Shown here piece after piece: positions 42,814-52,424 of a stretch of 64,000 bases of DNA. Source of the stretch: Bradyrhizobium iriomotense (GTDB lineage Bacteria; Pseudomonadota; Alphaproteobacteria; Rhizobiales; Xanthobacteraceae); NCBI RefSeq assembly GCF_018130765.1, contig NZ_JAFCJZ010000011.1:62001-126000 (forward strand). Direction: 5' to 3'. How positions within the stretch are numbered: the first letter of the stretch is position 1; each line of letters starts with the position of its first letter. Both the position numbers and the translations under genes were made by a program. The notes beneath the pieces are model-generated. The model searched no databases. It had not been told where the DNA came from and worked only from the letters and a program-made list of their open reading frames with translations.

Positions 42814-44199
42814 TCAGATCACCCCCACCAGCCGCAGCCCCACGCCCGCAGCGCAGCTGCCCGCCAGCACCGTCAGCATCCCCAGCTTGAACCGGAAGAT
42901 CGCGGTTGCGGCCGCGATCGCCAGCACGAGCGCGGGGATGTCGACGCTGGTCAGGACCGGCCGGTCGAACGCGAACGGGAAGGCATGCACCGGTACGGTC
43001 TCGCGGAAGAGCGTGTGCAGCGCGAACCAGATCGAGAGGTTGAGGATGACGCCGACGACCGCGGCGGTGATCGCGCTGAGCGCGCCGGCAAGGCCCGTGT
43101 TGCCGCGCAGGCGCTCGATATAGGGCGCGCCGACGAAGATCCAGAGGAAGCAGGGCGTGAAGGTGACCCAGGTCGCGAGCAGGCCGCCGAAGGTGGCCGC
43201 GACCATCGGCGACAGACCACCCGGGTCGCGATAGGCCGCCATGAAGCCCACGAACTGCAGCACCATGATCAACGGGCCCGGCGTGGTCTCGGCCATGCCG
43301 AGGCCGTCGAGCATCTCGTGCGGCTTCAGCCAGTGATAATGCTCGACCGCCTGTTGGGCGACATAGGCCAGCACCGCATAGGCGCCGCCGAAGGTGACGA
43401 GCGCCATCTTCGAGAGGAACAGCGCGATCTGGCTGAAGACGTTGGCCTCACCGAACGCTGCGAGCAGTGCGATCACCGGCACCAGCCAGAGCGCGAGCCA
43501 CAGCGCGCCGACGCGGATCGCGCGGCCGGTGTCTGGTTTGACGTGATCGGGCACGGCGTCGCCGAGCATGCTGTCGATCACGGCGCTGCTGCCGCTAGGG
43601 CCGTGACCGGCCGGAGCAAATTCCGGACGACCTTGCCTCGCGCCGATATATCCGATCACGCCGGCGGCAATGATGATGATCGGGAAGGGAACGGCGAAGA
43701 AGAAGATCGCGACGAAGGCGATGGCAGCGAGCGCGATCATGATGCGGTTCTTCAGCGCGCGCTTGCCGACGCGGAATACGGCTTCGACCACAATGGCGAG
43801 CACGGCGGCCTTGAGGCCGAAGAACAGCGCCTCGACGAAGCTCACATTGCCGAAAGCAGCGTAGATGTAGCTGAGGGCCATGATCGCGATGATGCCGGGC
43901 AGGATGAACAGCCCGCCCGCCATGAGCCCGCCGGCGGTCCGATGCATCAGCCAGCCGACATAGGTCGCAAGCTGCTGCGCCTCCGGTCCCGGCAACAGCA
44001 TGCAATAGTTCAGCGCATGCAGGAAACGGCCCTCGGAGATCCACTTCTTCTCCTCGACCAGGATGCGATGCATCACCGCGATCTGGCCCGCGGGCCCGCC
44101 GAAGCTGAGGCAGGCGACGCGCAGCCAGACGCGGAAGGCCTCGTTGAAGCTGATGCCGTGACCGGCATCAGCTCCTGTTTGAACGCTACGGGTGTCCAT
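42814..44199 (-). CDS. chrA: Chromate efflux transporter ChrA
   Basis: 461 aa inner-membrane CHR-family transporter that expels chromate. Two homologous halves, each opening with the CHR signature: ACLSFGGPAGQIAVMHRILV with YCMLLPGPEAQQLATYVG, and KMALVTFGGAYAVLAYVAQQ with LGMAETTPGPLIMVLQFVGF. The ATG at 44199 overlaps the chrB TAA (TAATG), so translation is coupled; the longer frame to 44256 would run into chrB. Sulfate competition and chrB-type control are known for this family. Confidence 0.95.
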   Translation of the reverse strand: MDTRSVQTGADAGHGISFNEAFRVWLRVACLSFGGPAGQIAVMHRILVEEKKWISEGRFLHALNYCMLLPGPEAQQLATYVGWLMHRTAGGLMAGGLFILPGIIAIMALSYIYAAFGNVSFVEALFFGLKAAVLAIVVEAVFRVGKRALKNRIMIALAAIAFVAIFFFAVPFPIIIIAAGVIGYIGARQGRPEFAPAGHGPSGSSAVIDSMLGDAVPDHVKPDTGRAIRVGALWLALWLVPVIALLAAFGEANVFSQIALFLSKMALVTFGGAYAVLAYVAQQAVEHYHWLKPHEMLDGLGMAETTPGPLIMVLQFVGFMAAYRDPGGLSPMVAATFGGLLATWVTFTPCFLWIFVGAPYIERLRGNTGLAGALSAITAAVVGVILNLSIWFALHTLFRETVPVHAFPFAFDRPVLTSVDIPALVLAIAAATAIFRFKLGMLTVLAGSCAAGVGLRLVGVI

Positions 44200-45017
44200 T
44201 ACGCCTTCACTTTGTTGGTCGGCCAGTTGTGGGTCTCGGTGGTGGCGTCCCGGCACCAGCGGTAGAACGCGTCGTAGAGCGTCATGCCGGCCTCGAGCTG
44301 CTCGAGATCGTCATCGTACATCCGCGACAGCCCGAGCGAGGCCGCGAGCAGGCCGGGCGCCTCCGGCGCAAGGTCTGGCCGCGCGGTGTCGGCGCCGCGC
44401 ACCAGCGTCGCGAGGTGGAGCAGGGCCGGCGTCGCGATGCCGAACTCCTCGACCATGACGTCGAAGGTGCAGAGCTCGCCGCGGTGACTCCAGAACACGT
44501 TCTCGATGTCGAAGGGGGCTGCGCCAAAGCGCTCGCCGACCGCGACCACCTCGGACGGTGCCACATAGAGGAACACCGCGCTGGGATCGACGAAGCGGCG
44601 GATCAGCCATGGGCAGGCGATGCGATCGACCTTCGGCCGCGCCCGCGTGACCCAGACGGTGCGCCCCCTGGCATCGCGCGGTGGCAGCTTGCGGGTATCG
44701 AGCAGCGGCAACTTGGCCGCCTTCCAGCCCTCGAAGCCGCCCTCCAGCGTCTCGGCCTCTACGCCGAGCTGGCGGAGCCAGGCCGCCGTGCCCTGCGCGA
44801 GCTTCTCGCCGCGGAAGCACGAGACGACGGCCCGGCGGCCGGCAAATTCGCCGCCCCATTCCGCAACGGTCTCGTGGCTGCGCCTGATGGAGCCTGGGAT
44901 CAGCCGCCGGTCGGCGGCAAAATCCTCCTCGGTTCGCACGTCGATAAGGACAGGGGCATTGGCCGTGCCGATCAGGCGCGCCAATTTGTCAGATGATATA
45001 GTCGTGAATGTAGACAT
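44199..45017 (-). CDS. chrB: Rhodanese - ChrB fusion (chromate resistance protein)
   Basis: 272 aa, ATG at 45017. Residues about 1-110 are a rhodanese domain (ANAPVLIDVRTEEDFAADRR and VVSCFRGEKLAQGTAAWLRQ, with a loop Cys in SCFRGEKL as the persulfide site). The rest is the ChrB C-terminal domain (VDRIACPWLIRRFVDPSAVF, ENVFWSHRGELCTFDVMVEE). ChrB acts as a chromate-responsive regulator or reductase; the usual N-terminal ChrB domain is here replaced by rhodanese. Overlaps chrA by TAATG. Confidence 0.9.
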   Translation of the reverse strand: MSTFTTISSDKLARLIGTANAPVLIDVRTEEDFAADRRLIPGSIRRSHETVAEWGGEFAGRRAVVSCFRGEKLAQGTAAWLRQLGVEAETLEGGFEGWKAAKLPLLDTRKLPPRDARGRTVWVTRARPKVDRIACPWLIRRFVDPSAVFLYVAPSEVVAVGERFGAAPFDIENVFWSHRGELCTFDVMVEEFGIATPALLHLATLVRGADTARPDLAPEAPGLLAASLGLSRMYDDDLEQLEAGMTLYDAFYRWCRDATTETHNWPTNKVKA

Positions 45018-45221
45018 GTTGATGCGTCCTCGCAAAAACCGAACGGGACGCGATACTTGGGCATGTCGCCTCGTGGGGAGATCGCTCAAATCCCCATGCC
45101 TCAATTACAACGAAACCGGGGCGGCCTGTCAATCGCCGGTTTCGTCGGTATTTGACGTTAGAAAGATATGCTTCCGGGGCCTATATTGGCCCTCGGATTC
45201 TGTTTTCCGGAGATTTGGCCG

Positions 45222-46190
45222 ATGCACTCCCATTCCATCGAGCAGTGGACCCATGACCACGCCTTCCTGGGTGAGAAGCACGACGAGAACGAGCGGCGCA
45301 CCTGGCTCGTCGTTGTGCTGACGCTGGTCATGATGGTCGGCGAGATCGTGGCGGGCTCGCTGTTCGGCTCGATGGCACTTCTGGCCGACGGCTGGCACAT
45401 GGGAACGCATGCGGCCGCGCTCGGCATAGCCGCCTTCGCCTACCGCTTCGCGCGCCGGCACCTGGGCAATGCGCATTTCACCTTCGGCACCGGCAAGTTC
45501 GGCGATCTCGCCGCCTTTTCCAGCGCGATCATCCTGGGATTGATCGCGGTCGAGATCGCCTATGAAAGCGTGCTGCGGCTGATCACACCGGTGCCGATCG
45601 TCTACGGTGAGGCGATCGCGGTGGCCGCGCTGGGGCTGTGCGTGAACCTCGCCAGCGCGTGGCTGCTGCGCGACAGCCACGACCATCACGGCCATGGTCA
45701 TGGCCACAGCCATGCGCATCATGATCACGATGATCACGACCATGACCATGGTCACCATCACCATCATCACGACAACAACCTTCGCGCGGCCTACGTCCAC
45801 GTCATGGCGGATGCAGCGACCTCGGTGCTGGCGATCGGCGCCCTTGTGGTTGCGATGTATTCGGGCTGGGTCTGGGCCGACCCGGCCGTGGGCCTGATCG
45901 GCAGCGTCGTGATCGCAAGCTGGGCGTTCGGCCTGATCAAGTCGTCAGGCGCGGTGCTGCTCGACGTGCGCGCCGACGAGAAGCTGGAGCGGGTGATCCG
46001 GGCGCGCATGGAGGTCGGCGAGGACCGCGTCACCGATCTGCATCTCTGGCAGGTCGGCCCCGGCCATTGCGCCGTGCTGGTGTCGGTGGTGTCGGACAAG
46101 CCGAAGCAGCCGGCGGTCTACAAGAAGCGGCTCGCCGGGCTGAAGGGCCTCAGCCACGTCACGGTCGAGGTCGAGACCTGCCCGCACTGA
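45222..46190 (+). CDS. dmeF: Cation diffusion facilitator, DmeF-like
   Basis: 322 aa, six-helix inner-membrane metal/H+ antiporter. Metal-site motifs are LLADGWHMGTHAAALG (Asp56, His59) and HVMADAATSVLAI (Asp197). Between helices IV and V lies an exceptionally His-rich loop (residues 151-183, about 18 His). The N-terminal HSHSIEQWTHDHAFLGEKHD is typical of DmeF, which exports Co and Ni. The ATG at 45222 was chosen over 45168 because homology starts there. Divergent from chrB, 204 bases away. Confidence 0.93.
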   Translation: MHSHSIEQWTHDHAFLGEKHDENERRTWLVVVLTLVMMVGEIVAGSLFGSMALLADGWHMGTHAAALGIAAFAYRFARRHLGNAHFTFGTGKFGDLAAFSSAIILGLIAVEIAYESVLRLITPVPIVYGEAIAVAALGLCVNLASAWLLRDSHDHHGHGHGHSHAHHDHDDHDHDHGHHHHHHDNNLRAAYVHVMADAATSVLAIGALVVAMYSGWVWADPAVGLIGSVVIASWAFGLIKSSGAVLLDVRADEKLERVIRARMEVGEDRVTDLHLWQVGPGHCAVLVSVVSDKPKQPAVYKKRLAGLKGLSHVTVEVETCPH

Positions 46191-46280
46191 CGTGATCGGC
46201 GGGAGCGGAATTCTGCGGCGCGGCCGGGGTTGATCCCACGGTCGCAACTTCCCAAAAACGCTTGCCAAGGAGGACCAGGG

Positions 46281-47111
46281 ATGACGTCCATGATCAAGCT
46301 TGCTTTTGCCGCCGCCGCTCTCGCCTTGTTCAGTCATGCAGCGATGGCGCAGTCGGAGAAGACCGGCGTCGAGAGGCTCTACGTCCTCAATTGCGGCGAG
46401 GGCACTGCCGGCGACATCTCGCGCTGGACGCCCGGCCTGAACGAGGGCAAGACGATGGACTTCGTCGACAGCTGCTACCTCGTCAAGCACGCCAGGGGCT
46501 GGTTTTTGTGGGACACCGGCATCGCTGATGCCGTTGCGGCCATGCCCAACGGCCTGGTGCCCGCTGATCCCAAGGCGGTGACCTGGCGCCGGCCGAAGAC
46601 GCTGGCCGCTCAGCTCGAACAGCTCGGCGTCAAGCCCGACGATATCAAGGCCATGGCCGTCTCGCATACGCATCCGGACCATTCCGGCAATGTCGAGCTG
46701 TTCCCGCAGGCCACGCTCTACGTGCAGAAGGCCGAATATGACTGGCCCGGCACCAACAACGAGCCGCGCTTCAAGCCCTCGCATCCGGTCGAGCAGCTTA
46801 CGGGCGACAAGGACGTGTTCGGCGATAGCAGCGTGACCATCCTGTCGACGCCCGGTCACACGCCGGGGCACCAGTCGCTGCTGGTGAAATTGCCGACGAC
46901 CGGCGCGGTGATCCTCTCCGGCGACGCCGTGCACTTCAAGGACAATTGGGACAACCGCCGCGTTCCCAGCATGAACGTCAACAAGGACCAGACCACGGCT
47001 TCGATGCAGAAGATTGCCGACACCCTCACCAAGGAGAAGGCGCAGCTCTGGATCAACCACGACAAGGCCCAGCGCGACGGCCAGAAGATGGCGCCGGAGT
47101 TTTACGATTAG
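46281..47111 (+). CDS. Exported metallo-beta-lactamase-fold hydrolase (AHL-lactonase-like)
   Basis: 276 aa, ATG 46281 with a strong AGGAGG. Signal peptide to about residue 24 (IKLAFAAAALALFSHAAMAQ). Metal motif AVSHTHPDHSGNVELF (HxHxDH), later STPGHTPGHQSLLVKL and ILSGDAVHF. The pattern fits the N-acyl-homoserine lactonase family (AiiA/AttM relatives). A secreted form would act on lactones in the periplasm. Substrate not established. Confidence 0.85.
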   Translation: MTSMIKLAFAAAALALFSHAAMAQSEKTGVERLYVLNCGEGTAGDISRWTPGLNEGKTMDFVDSCYLVKHARGWFLWDTGIADAVAAMPNGLVPADPKAVTWRRPKTLAAQLEQLGVKPDDIKAMAVSHTHPDHSGNVELFPQATLYVQKAEYDWPGTNNEPRFKPSHPVEQLTGDKDVFGDSSVTILSTPGHTPGHQSLLVKLPTTGAVILSGDAVHFKDNWDNRRVPSMNVNKDQTTASMQKIADTLTKEKAQLWINHDKAQRDGQKMAPEFYD

Positions 47112-47193
47112 CCCTCGTTAAGCCCCTGTTGCCACACCGGTGGCAGCAGGGCTGTGCTAGCCGCCCGCAATAGCTCCGGGACAGGAGACGGTC

Positions 47194-48072
47194 GTGGGCG
47201 AGTGGCTTGGCGTTGCGATCGCGCTTGTCTCGAGCAGCATCGGCGGCACGGCGGCGGCGATCACCCGCTATCTCGTTGGCGGCGCCGATCCGGTCCTGCT
47301 GGCAATCCTGCGCTGGGGGATCGGTTTCCTCTGTCTCCTGCCATGCGCGCTGCTGCTCGGTGTGCGCTGGCCGCAGCGCTCCGACTGGCCGGCCGTGGCG
47401 CTGCTCGGCATCTGCTTCTTCGGCCTGTTCTTCATCCTCTATAATATCGCGGTGTCCTACACGACCGCGGCGCGCGCCAGCCTCGCGCTGGCGACGTTGC
47501 CGCTGCACACCATGGTGGTCGGTGCGATCCTCGGCGTGGAGCGGCTGACCACGCGCAAGATCATGGGTGTGGGCATCGCCGTGTTCGGCGTCGCGGCGGC
47601 GCTCGCCGCGGGGCTGGCGCAAAGCCCGCCGGGAGCCTGGCGCGGCGAACTGATCATGACCGCGGCCGTGTTCTGCATGGCGTTCTACAACGTGCTGTCG
47701 CGCCCGCTGATGCAGCGTTCGAGCGCGCTCGGCTTCCTCACGGTCGGCATGGGCGCGGGCGCCGTGGTGTTGGTGCTGGCGGGTTTCGTGAAGGGCAGCT
47801 TTGCGGCGCTCGATCACTTCACCGAGGCGCAGTGGATTGCCGGCATCTATCTCGGTGCCGGCGGCGGTGCGCTCGCCTTCATCCTCTGGGTCATGGCCTT
47901 GGGGCGGGCGACGCCGACCCGCGTCGCCAACACCATGACGGTCAATCCGATTGCCGCGACGCTGCTGGCAGCGCTGCTGATCGGCGAGCCGATCACGGCG
48001 AACCTTCTGATCGGGCTCGTCGCGGTCTTCGCCGGCATCTGGATTGCGACCAGCGAGACGAAGCCGGCCTAG
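47194..48072 (+). CDS. EamA/DMT-family transporter
   Basis: 292 aa, GTG start at 47194 with AGGAGA upstream. Ten hydrophobic helices in two EamA halves: LGVAIALVSSSIGGTAAAIT and AGIYLGAGGGALAFILWVMA mark the two. Typical WGIGFLCLLPCALLLG and VNPIAATLLAALLIGEPITA segments. Probably a small-metabolite exporter (amino acid or nucleoside type); substrate unknown. Confidence 0.88.
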   Translation: MGEWLGVAIALVSSSIGGTAAAITRYLVGGADPVLLAILRWGIGFLCLLPCALLLGVRWPQRSDWPAVALLGICFFGLFFILYNIAVSYTTAARASLALATLPLHTMVVGAILGVERLTTRKIMGVGIAVFGVAAALAAGLAQSPPGAWRGELIMTAAVFCMAFYNVLSRPLMQRSSALGFLTVGMGAGAVVLVLAGFVKGSFAALDHFTEAQWIAGIYLGAGGGALAFILWVMALGRATPTRVANTMTVNPIAATLLAALLIGEPITANLLIGLVAVFAGIWIATSETKPA

Positions 48073-48260
48073 CTTTTCGGCGCCGTGGCCGCGGGCGGGT
48101 TCGTCTCCGGCGTCTTCTTCGGCTTCAGCGAGCCGGCATAGAACGAGACCAGCCACACCAGCAGGAGGGCGAGGAGATAGACGCCGCAGGCCTGCGGCGG
48201 TGTGGTCGCCCAGCGCAAAAGGCCTTTGAATGTGCGGGGCGGGCTGTTGTCCTCGGTCAT
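48069..48260 (-). CDS. Small single-span membrane protein
   Basis: 63 aa starting MTEDNSPPRTFKGLLRWAT. One hydrophobic helix (ACGVYLLALLLVWLVSFYAG) and a Pro/Ala-rich tail (KKTPETNPPAATAPKS). Convergent with the transporter, sharing overlapping stop codons. No family recognised, though such a gene near MFS transporters is plausible in Bradyrhizobium. Confidence 0.6.
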   Translation of the reverse strand: MTEDNSPPRTFKGLLRWATTPPQACGVYLLALLLVWLVSFYAGSLKPKKTPETNPPAATAPKS

Positions 48261-48291
48261 GGCCCGCTTGTGCGCGAAAGCGGCGGTGCGG

Positions 48292-49449
48292 TCAATCCGG
48301 CCGCCGCTCGGCGCGGATCAGGAACAGCGCCGCCAGCGCCGAGAGGCTGAGCGCGGATGAGACGATCAGCACCCTGGCGCCCATGACGTCGATCAGCAGG
48401 CCGAAGACCAGCGGCGCCACGGCCTGCGCCATCCGCGCCGGCGCGCCGATGATGCCGAGGCGATAGCCGAAATCCTTGGGGCCGAAGATCGACAGCGGCA
48501 GCGTGCCGCGTGCAATCGTCAGGATGCCGTTGCCCGAGCCGTGGAACAGCGCAAACGCGCTCGCGGCGGCCCCTCCAAAGATGGCGACGACGGCAGCGCC
48601 GATCGGGTGGGTGAGAGAGGCTAGCCGCGTCGACCACAAGGGATGAAAGCGGCTCAGAACGCTGGCTTCGAGGATGCGCGCCGCCACTTGCGCCGGGCCG
48701 ATCAGCGCGCCGGCTGCGATCGCCTCGACATGCGTCGCGCCCGTGGCCTCGACGATGCGCGGGAAATGCACGGCCATCGCACCGGTGACGGTCCAGACCG
48801 CGGCGAAGACGAAGGCGAGCAGGATCATGGTTCGGTCGAGCGGCAGATGCGGCTTCTCGGCGCTCGCCGCCGCCTGCCTCGCGCCCTTGATCGCGGGCAG
48901 CATGAAGAAGTTGAGCGGCAGGCCGATCAGGATGTTGGCGGCGGCCCAGGCAAAGCAGGTCTCGCGCCAGCCGATATGGGCAAGGCCCCAGGCGGTGAGC
49001 GGCCAGCCGACGGTGGAGGCAAAGCCCGCCATCAGCGTGATGCCGGTGATCGGCCGGCGCGCCTCGGTGCCGTAGATGCGCCCCAGAGCGGCGAAGGCGG
49101 CATCGTAGAGTCCCATTGCCATGCCGATGCCGAGCACGAGCCAGGCGATCGCCATCACCGTGATCGATTGCGAGAACCCAAGGAGCACGAGGCCGGCGGC
49201 GATGGTCAGGTTGGAGACCGACAGCACCTGCCGTCCGCCGACGAGATCGATCTGCCGCCCGATGCGCGGGCCAAGCATCGCAGAGATCACGAGCGAGGCC
49301 GAGAACGCGCCAAAAATCCAGTTGGAGGAGACGCCGAGGTCGTGCGCCATGGGGTCGGCGAGCAGGGCCGGCAAATAGTAGCTGGAGGCCCAGGCCAGGG
49401 TCTGCGTGGTGCCGAGCGCCAGGATGATCGGAAGCTGGCGCTGGCTCAT
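48292..49449 (-). CDS. MFS transporter
   Basis: 385 aa, ATG 49449 (a GTG lies two codons earlier). Twelve hydrophobic helices with the loop 2-3 motif GRQIDLVGGRQVLSVS. Start segment QRQLPIILALGTTQTLAWAS is common in MFS_1 proteins of unknown substrate. Ends in a short charged tail (RAERRPD). Confidence 0.88.
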   Translation of the reverse strand: MSQRQLPIILALGTTQTLAWASSYYLPALLADPMAHDLGVSSNWIFGAFSASLVISAMLGPRIGRQIDLVGGRQVLSVSNLTIAAGLVLLGFSQSITVMAIAWLVLGIGMAMGLYDAAFAALGRIYGTEARRPITGITLMAGFASTVGWPLTAWGLAHIGWRETCFAWAAANILIGLPLNFFMLPAIKGARQAAASAEKPHLPLDRTMILLAFVFAAVWTVTGAMAVHFPRIVEATGATHVEAIAAGALIGPAQVAARILEASVLSRFHPLWSTRLASLTHPIGAAVVAIFGGAAASAFALFHGSGNGILTIARGTLPLSIFGPKDFGYRLGIIGAPARMAQAVAPLVFGLLIDVMGARVLIVSSALSLSALAALFLIRAERRPD

Positions 49450-49627
49450 CCGCACGTGCTTTCGATTCTGGCCGACAACGTCATCATCGCAAGCATTTGC
49501 CGCCCGCGTAGCGAGTGCGTCAACCGCGGCTGCGGCATATTCGACCTGCGCGGGACGGGGAACCTTGCGCTCGGCCCGCGCGAGGCTTGCGCCTTTCGCT
49601 CGTCACGAATGCACGGCATAATGGCGT

Positions 49628-50887
49628 ATGCAATTGACCTCGCGCCTTGCGCTGATGAACTGGCTGACCGGCCAGGGGCTCACGGGCCTGCCCGAAAACG
49701 AACTGCTCCGCGGGTTCTGCGAGCGCTGCCGCGCCGAGGGCCTGGAACTCTCGCGCGCCCTCGTCGTCATCGACACGCTGCATCCGATCTATGAGGGCCG
49801 CGGCTTCCGCTGGAGTGACCGGCAGAGCAACGAGAGCGACATGTTCGAATACGGCTCGACCGCCGAGGGCGATGCCGCCAAGAGCTGGCGCCGCTCGGTA
49901 TTCTTCCACATGCTCGAGCACGGCCACGACGAGATGGTGATCGATCTTGCAGATGCGCCGTCGCTGGATTTCTCGCAGATCGGCGAACTCGCTGAGAAGG
50001 GCCACAAGCACTATCTCGCTTTCGTGCATCGCTTCGGCGAGAACGGCGCGCTCGGCCTGATGGATTGCCTGTATTCCTGCTGGACCACACGCCGCCCCGA
50101 AGGCTTTGGCGAAGACGGGTTGGAGGCGCTGCGCGATCTGGTGCCGGTGCTGGGACTTGCGATCAAATCGGCGCAGCAGGTCGATATCGCGCGCACGCTC
50201 GGCCGGGTCTATCTCGGCCGCGACGCCTCCGAGCAGGTGCTGCGCGGCCGCATCTCGCGCGGCGTCACCGAGCGCATCAATGCCGTGCTCTGGTACTCGG
50301 ATTTGCGCGGCTCGACCGGGATCAGCGAGAGCATTGGCCCGGACGAGATCATCCCGTTCCTCAATGACTATGCGCAGGCGGTGATCGACGCCATCCACGA
50401 CGCCGGCGGCGACGTCCTGAAGCTGATCGGCGACGGGGTGCTCGCGATGTTCACCGGCGAGGATATGGCAGCCGCGCGCCGCGCCGCGCTGCGCGCCGAG
50501 CACCTGTTCCGACAGAACGTTTCGGCGCTGAACGCGCGCCGGGCGGCCGACGGCCGTCCCACCACGTCCGCCTATATCGGCCTGCATGTCGGCGAGGTCT
50601 TTTACGGCAATATCGGCAGCGAGGACCGGCTCGATTTCACGGTGGTCGGCCCGACGGTGAACGAGGTCAGTCGCATCGCCTCGATGAGCCGCTCGGTCGA
50701 TCGCGAACTCTTGGCATCAGCGGAGTTCTACAAGGGACTGGATGCCGCCGGCCGCCGTTATCTCGTCTCCACCGGCCGCTACGCGCTGCGTGGCATCGGC
50801 CGCGCGCAGGACCTCTACACGCTCGATCCCGAGGTCGATGCGAGCGAGCCGGTGACGGGGAGCTATGAGCGGTATCTGGCGAGTTGA
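49628..50887 (+). CDS. Soluble class III adenylate cyclase
   Basis: 419 aa, no membrane segment. The C-terminal catalytic domain has metal Asp225 (VLWYSDLRGSTGISES) and Asp269 (GDVLKLIGDGVLAMF) and Lys265 (ATP specificity), plus GLHVGEVFYGNIGSEDRLDF. The N-terminal 200 residues are a GAF-like or helical sensor (NESDMFEYGSTAEGDAAKSW, AFVHRFGENGALGLMDCLYS). Produces cAMP; signal unknown. Second cyclase in the window besides that at 30562. Confidence 0.9.
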   Translation: MQLTSRLALMNWLTGQGLTGLPENELLRGFCERCRAEGLELSRALVVIDTLHPIYEGRGFRWSDRQSNESDMFEYGSTAEGDAAKSWRRSVFFHMLEHGHDEMVIDLADAPSLDFSQIGELAEKGHKHYLAFVHRFGENGALGLMDCLYSCWTTRRPEGFGEDGLEALRDLVPVLGLAIKSAQQVDIARTLGRVYLGRDASEQVLRGRISRGVTERINAVLWYSDLRGSTGISESIGPDEIIPFLNDYAQAVIDAIHDAGGDVLKLIGDGVLAMFTGEDMAAARRAALRAEHLFRQNVSALNARRAADGRPTTSAYIGLHVGEVFYGNIGSEDRLDFTVVGPTVNEVSRIASMSRSVDRELLASAEFYKGLDAAGRRYLVSTGRYALRGIGRAQDLYTLDPEVDASEPVTGSYERYLAS

Positions 50888-50904
50888 GCCGACTGCCTCT
50901 CCAA

Positions 50905-51026
50905 CGTCGTCCTGGCGAAAGCCAGGACCCATAACCACCGGCCTTAGTTTTGCGAAGGCTCGGAGTTGCTGGTTCGCCCCGAACTCCTCCCTGAGGTAAT
51001 GGGTCCTGGCTTTCGCCAGGACGACG
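50905..51026. repeat. Dispersed element with 28-bp perfect inverted ends
   Basis: The ends at 50905-50932 and 50999-51026 are perfectly inverted over 28 bases (core GTCCTGGCGAAAGCCAGGAC). The 66-base centre is unrelated. A MITE-like element in the gap between a cyclase gene and a convergent transporter gene. Confidence 0.9.
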
Positions 51027-51054
51027 GAGAATGCTTGCCTCAATCGCGACGCAG

Positions 51055-52299
51055 CTAACACCCCACCGCCACCTCATCTCCCACCATGTCCGGCTGCCGG
51101 TCGAGTGCCGCAGCCGGCGACAGCAGGATCACCAGCGCCTGCGCGGCGAATACCGCCGCCGCAAGATAGAGGCACGCTTCGGCGCTCCAGAAGCCGCCGA
51201 CGATCGCGCCCAGTGCCGAGCCGAGCGGACGGGCGCCGTAGCTCATGATGTTGATGGCGGAGACGCGGCCGAGCAGGCGCGGCGGCGTCACCGACTGGCG
51301 CAACGTCGTGGTCGAGATCACCCACAGGATCGGGCCGACGCCGAGCAGGAAGAAGCTCAAGCCCGCAAGCCAGGGCGAGGGGACCAGCACCGTCAGCGCC
51401 ATCACCACCGAGGCGATGAAGCCCGTGACCGGGCCGAGGCCGACAACCGTGCCGAAGGCGATGCGCTTCATCACGCGCGTCGCGAAGAGCGCGCCAATCA
51501 CCATGCCGACGCCGTACATCGTCAGCACCGTGCCGACACCGGTGGCGGTCAGGCCGAGATGGCGCACCGCATAGGGCACGAACACCGCGATCTGCAGGAA
51601 CCAACCGGTGTTGAAGATGAACTGGGTGATGAACACCGGCCGCAGCAGCGGATGGTGGAACACGAAGGCCGCGCCTTCGCGGATCTCCTGGAACGGATGG
51701 CGCCGTGGCATCGGCGCGCGAGCGGGCTCGTAGATGCCGGAGAGCAGCACCACGGCGATGGCCGAAAGCGCCGCGGCAAAGCCGAAGGCGAGGCTCGCCC
51801 CCCACCAGCCGACCAGTGCGCCGCCGAGCGCTGGCCCGCTTGCAAAGGCAACGGTGCGCGCAAGCTCGATGCGGGCATTTGCAGCTGGCAGTTGGTCCGC
51901 GCTGACCAGCGAGGGCACCAGCGCCGGCGCGGCGACACTGTAGACGACGGTGCCGCACACCGCCGCGAAGCCGAGCAACGCCAGCAGCGGCAGATTGAGC
52001 GCACCGAGCACGAGCAGCAGCACGATGGATGCGAGCGCTGCCGCCCGCAGCGCCTCGGCGCCCGCCATCAGCGCGCGGCGGGAGATGCGGTCGGCGAGCA
52101 GGCCGGCCGGAATGGCGAACAGCACGAAGGGCAGGGTCAGCGCGGTCTGCAGCACGCCGGTCTGGCCCTCGGCGACCCCGAGCGTCAGCACGGCGACGAT
52201 GGGAGCGGCGGCCAGCGCGATCTGCTCGGCGGACTGCGCCGCGAGATTGGACCAGGCGAGGCGGCTGAAGGTGTCAGGGAGGTGCGGCGAATTTGACAT
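51055..52299 (-). CDS. MFS transporter (DHA3/enterobactin-exporter-like)
   Basis: 414 aa, twelve hydrophobic helices. LADRISRRALMAGAEALRAA matches the motif A region. RDIREGA-type loop (HPFQEIREGAAFVFHHPLLR) is characteristic of the DHA3 group that includes EntS and multidrug exporters. Divergent from mntH with 170 bases between start codons. Confidence 0.9.
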   Translation of the reverse strand: MSNSPHLPDTFSRLAWSNLAAQSAEQIALAAAPIVAVLTLGVAEGQTGVLQTALTLPFVLFAIPAGLLADRISRRALMAGAEALRAAALASIVLLLVLGALNLPLLALLGFAAVCGTVVYSVAAPALVPSLVSADQLPAANARIELARTVAFASGPALGGALVGWWGASLAFGFAAALSAIAVVLLSGIYEPARAPMPRRHPFQEIREGAAFVFHHPLLRPVFITQFIFNTGWFLQIAVFVPYAVRHLGLTATGVGTVLTMYGVGMVIGALFATRVMKRIAFGTVVGLGPVTGFIASVVMALTVLVPSPWLAGLSFFLLGVGPILWVISTTTLRQSVTPPRLLGRVSAINIMSYGARPLGSALGAIVGGFWSAEACLYLAAAVFAAQALVILLSPAAALDRQPDMVGDEVAVGC

Positions 52300-52424
52300 G
52301 GCTCATTTCCTGCAAAGTCGGTTTGGCGCCAGTATTCGCGCCCGACGGCGGCCAAACCACCCGCTTTCCGACAGGGCGGGGCAGAACGCGGCCCGCGCCG
52401 GGGAACTGATGCGGCTAGATGCAG

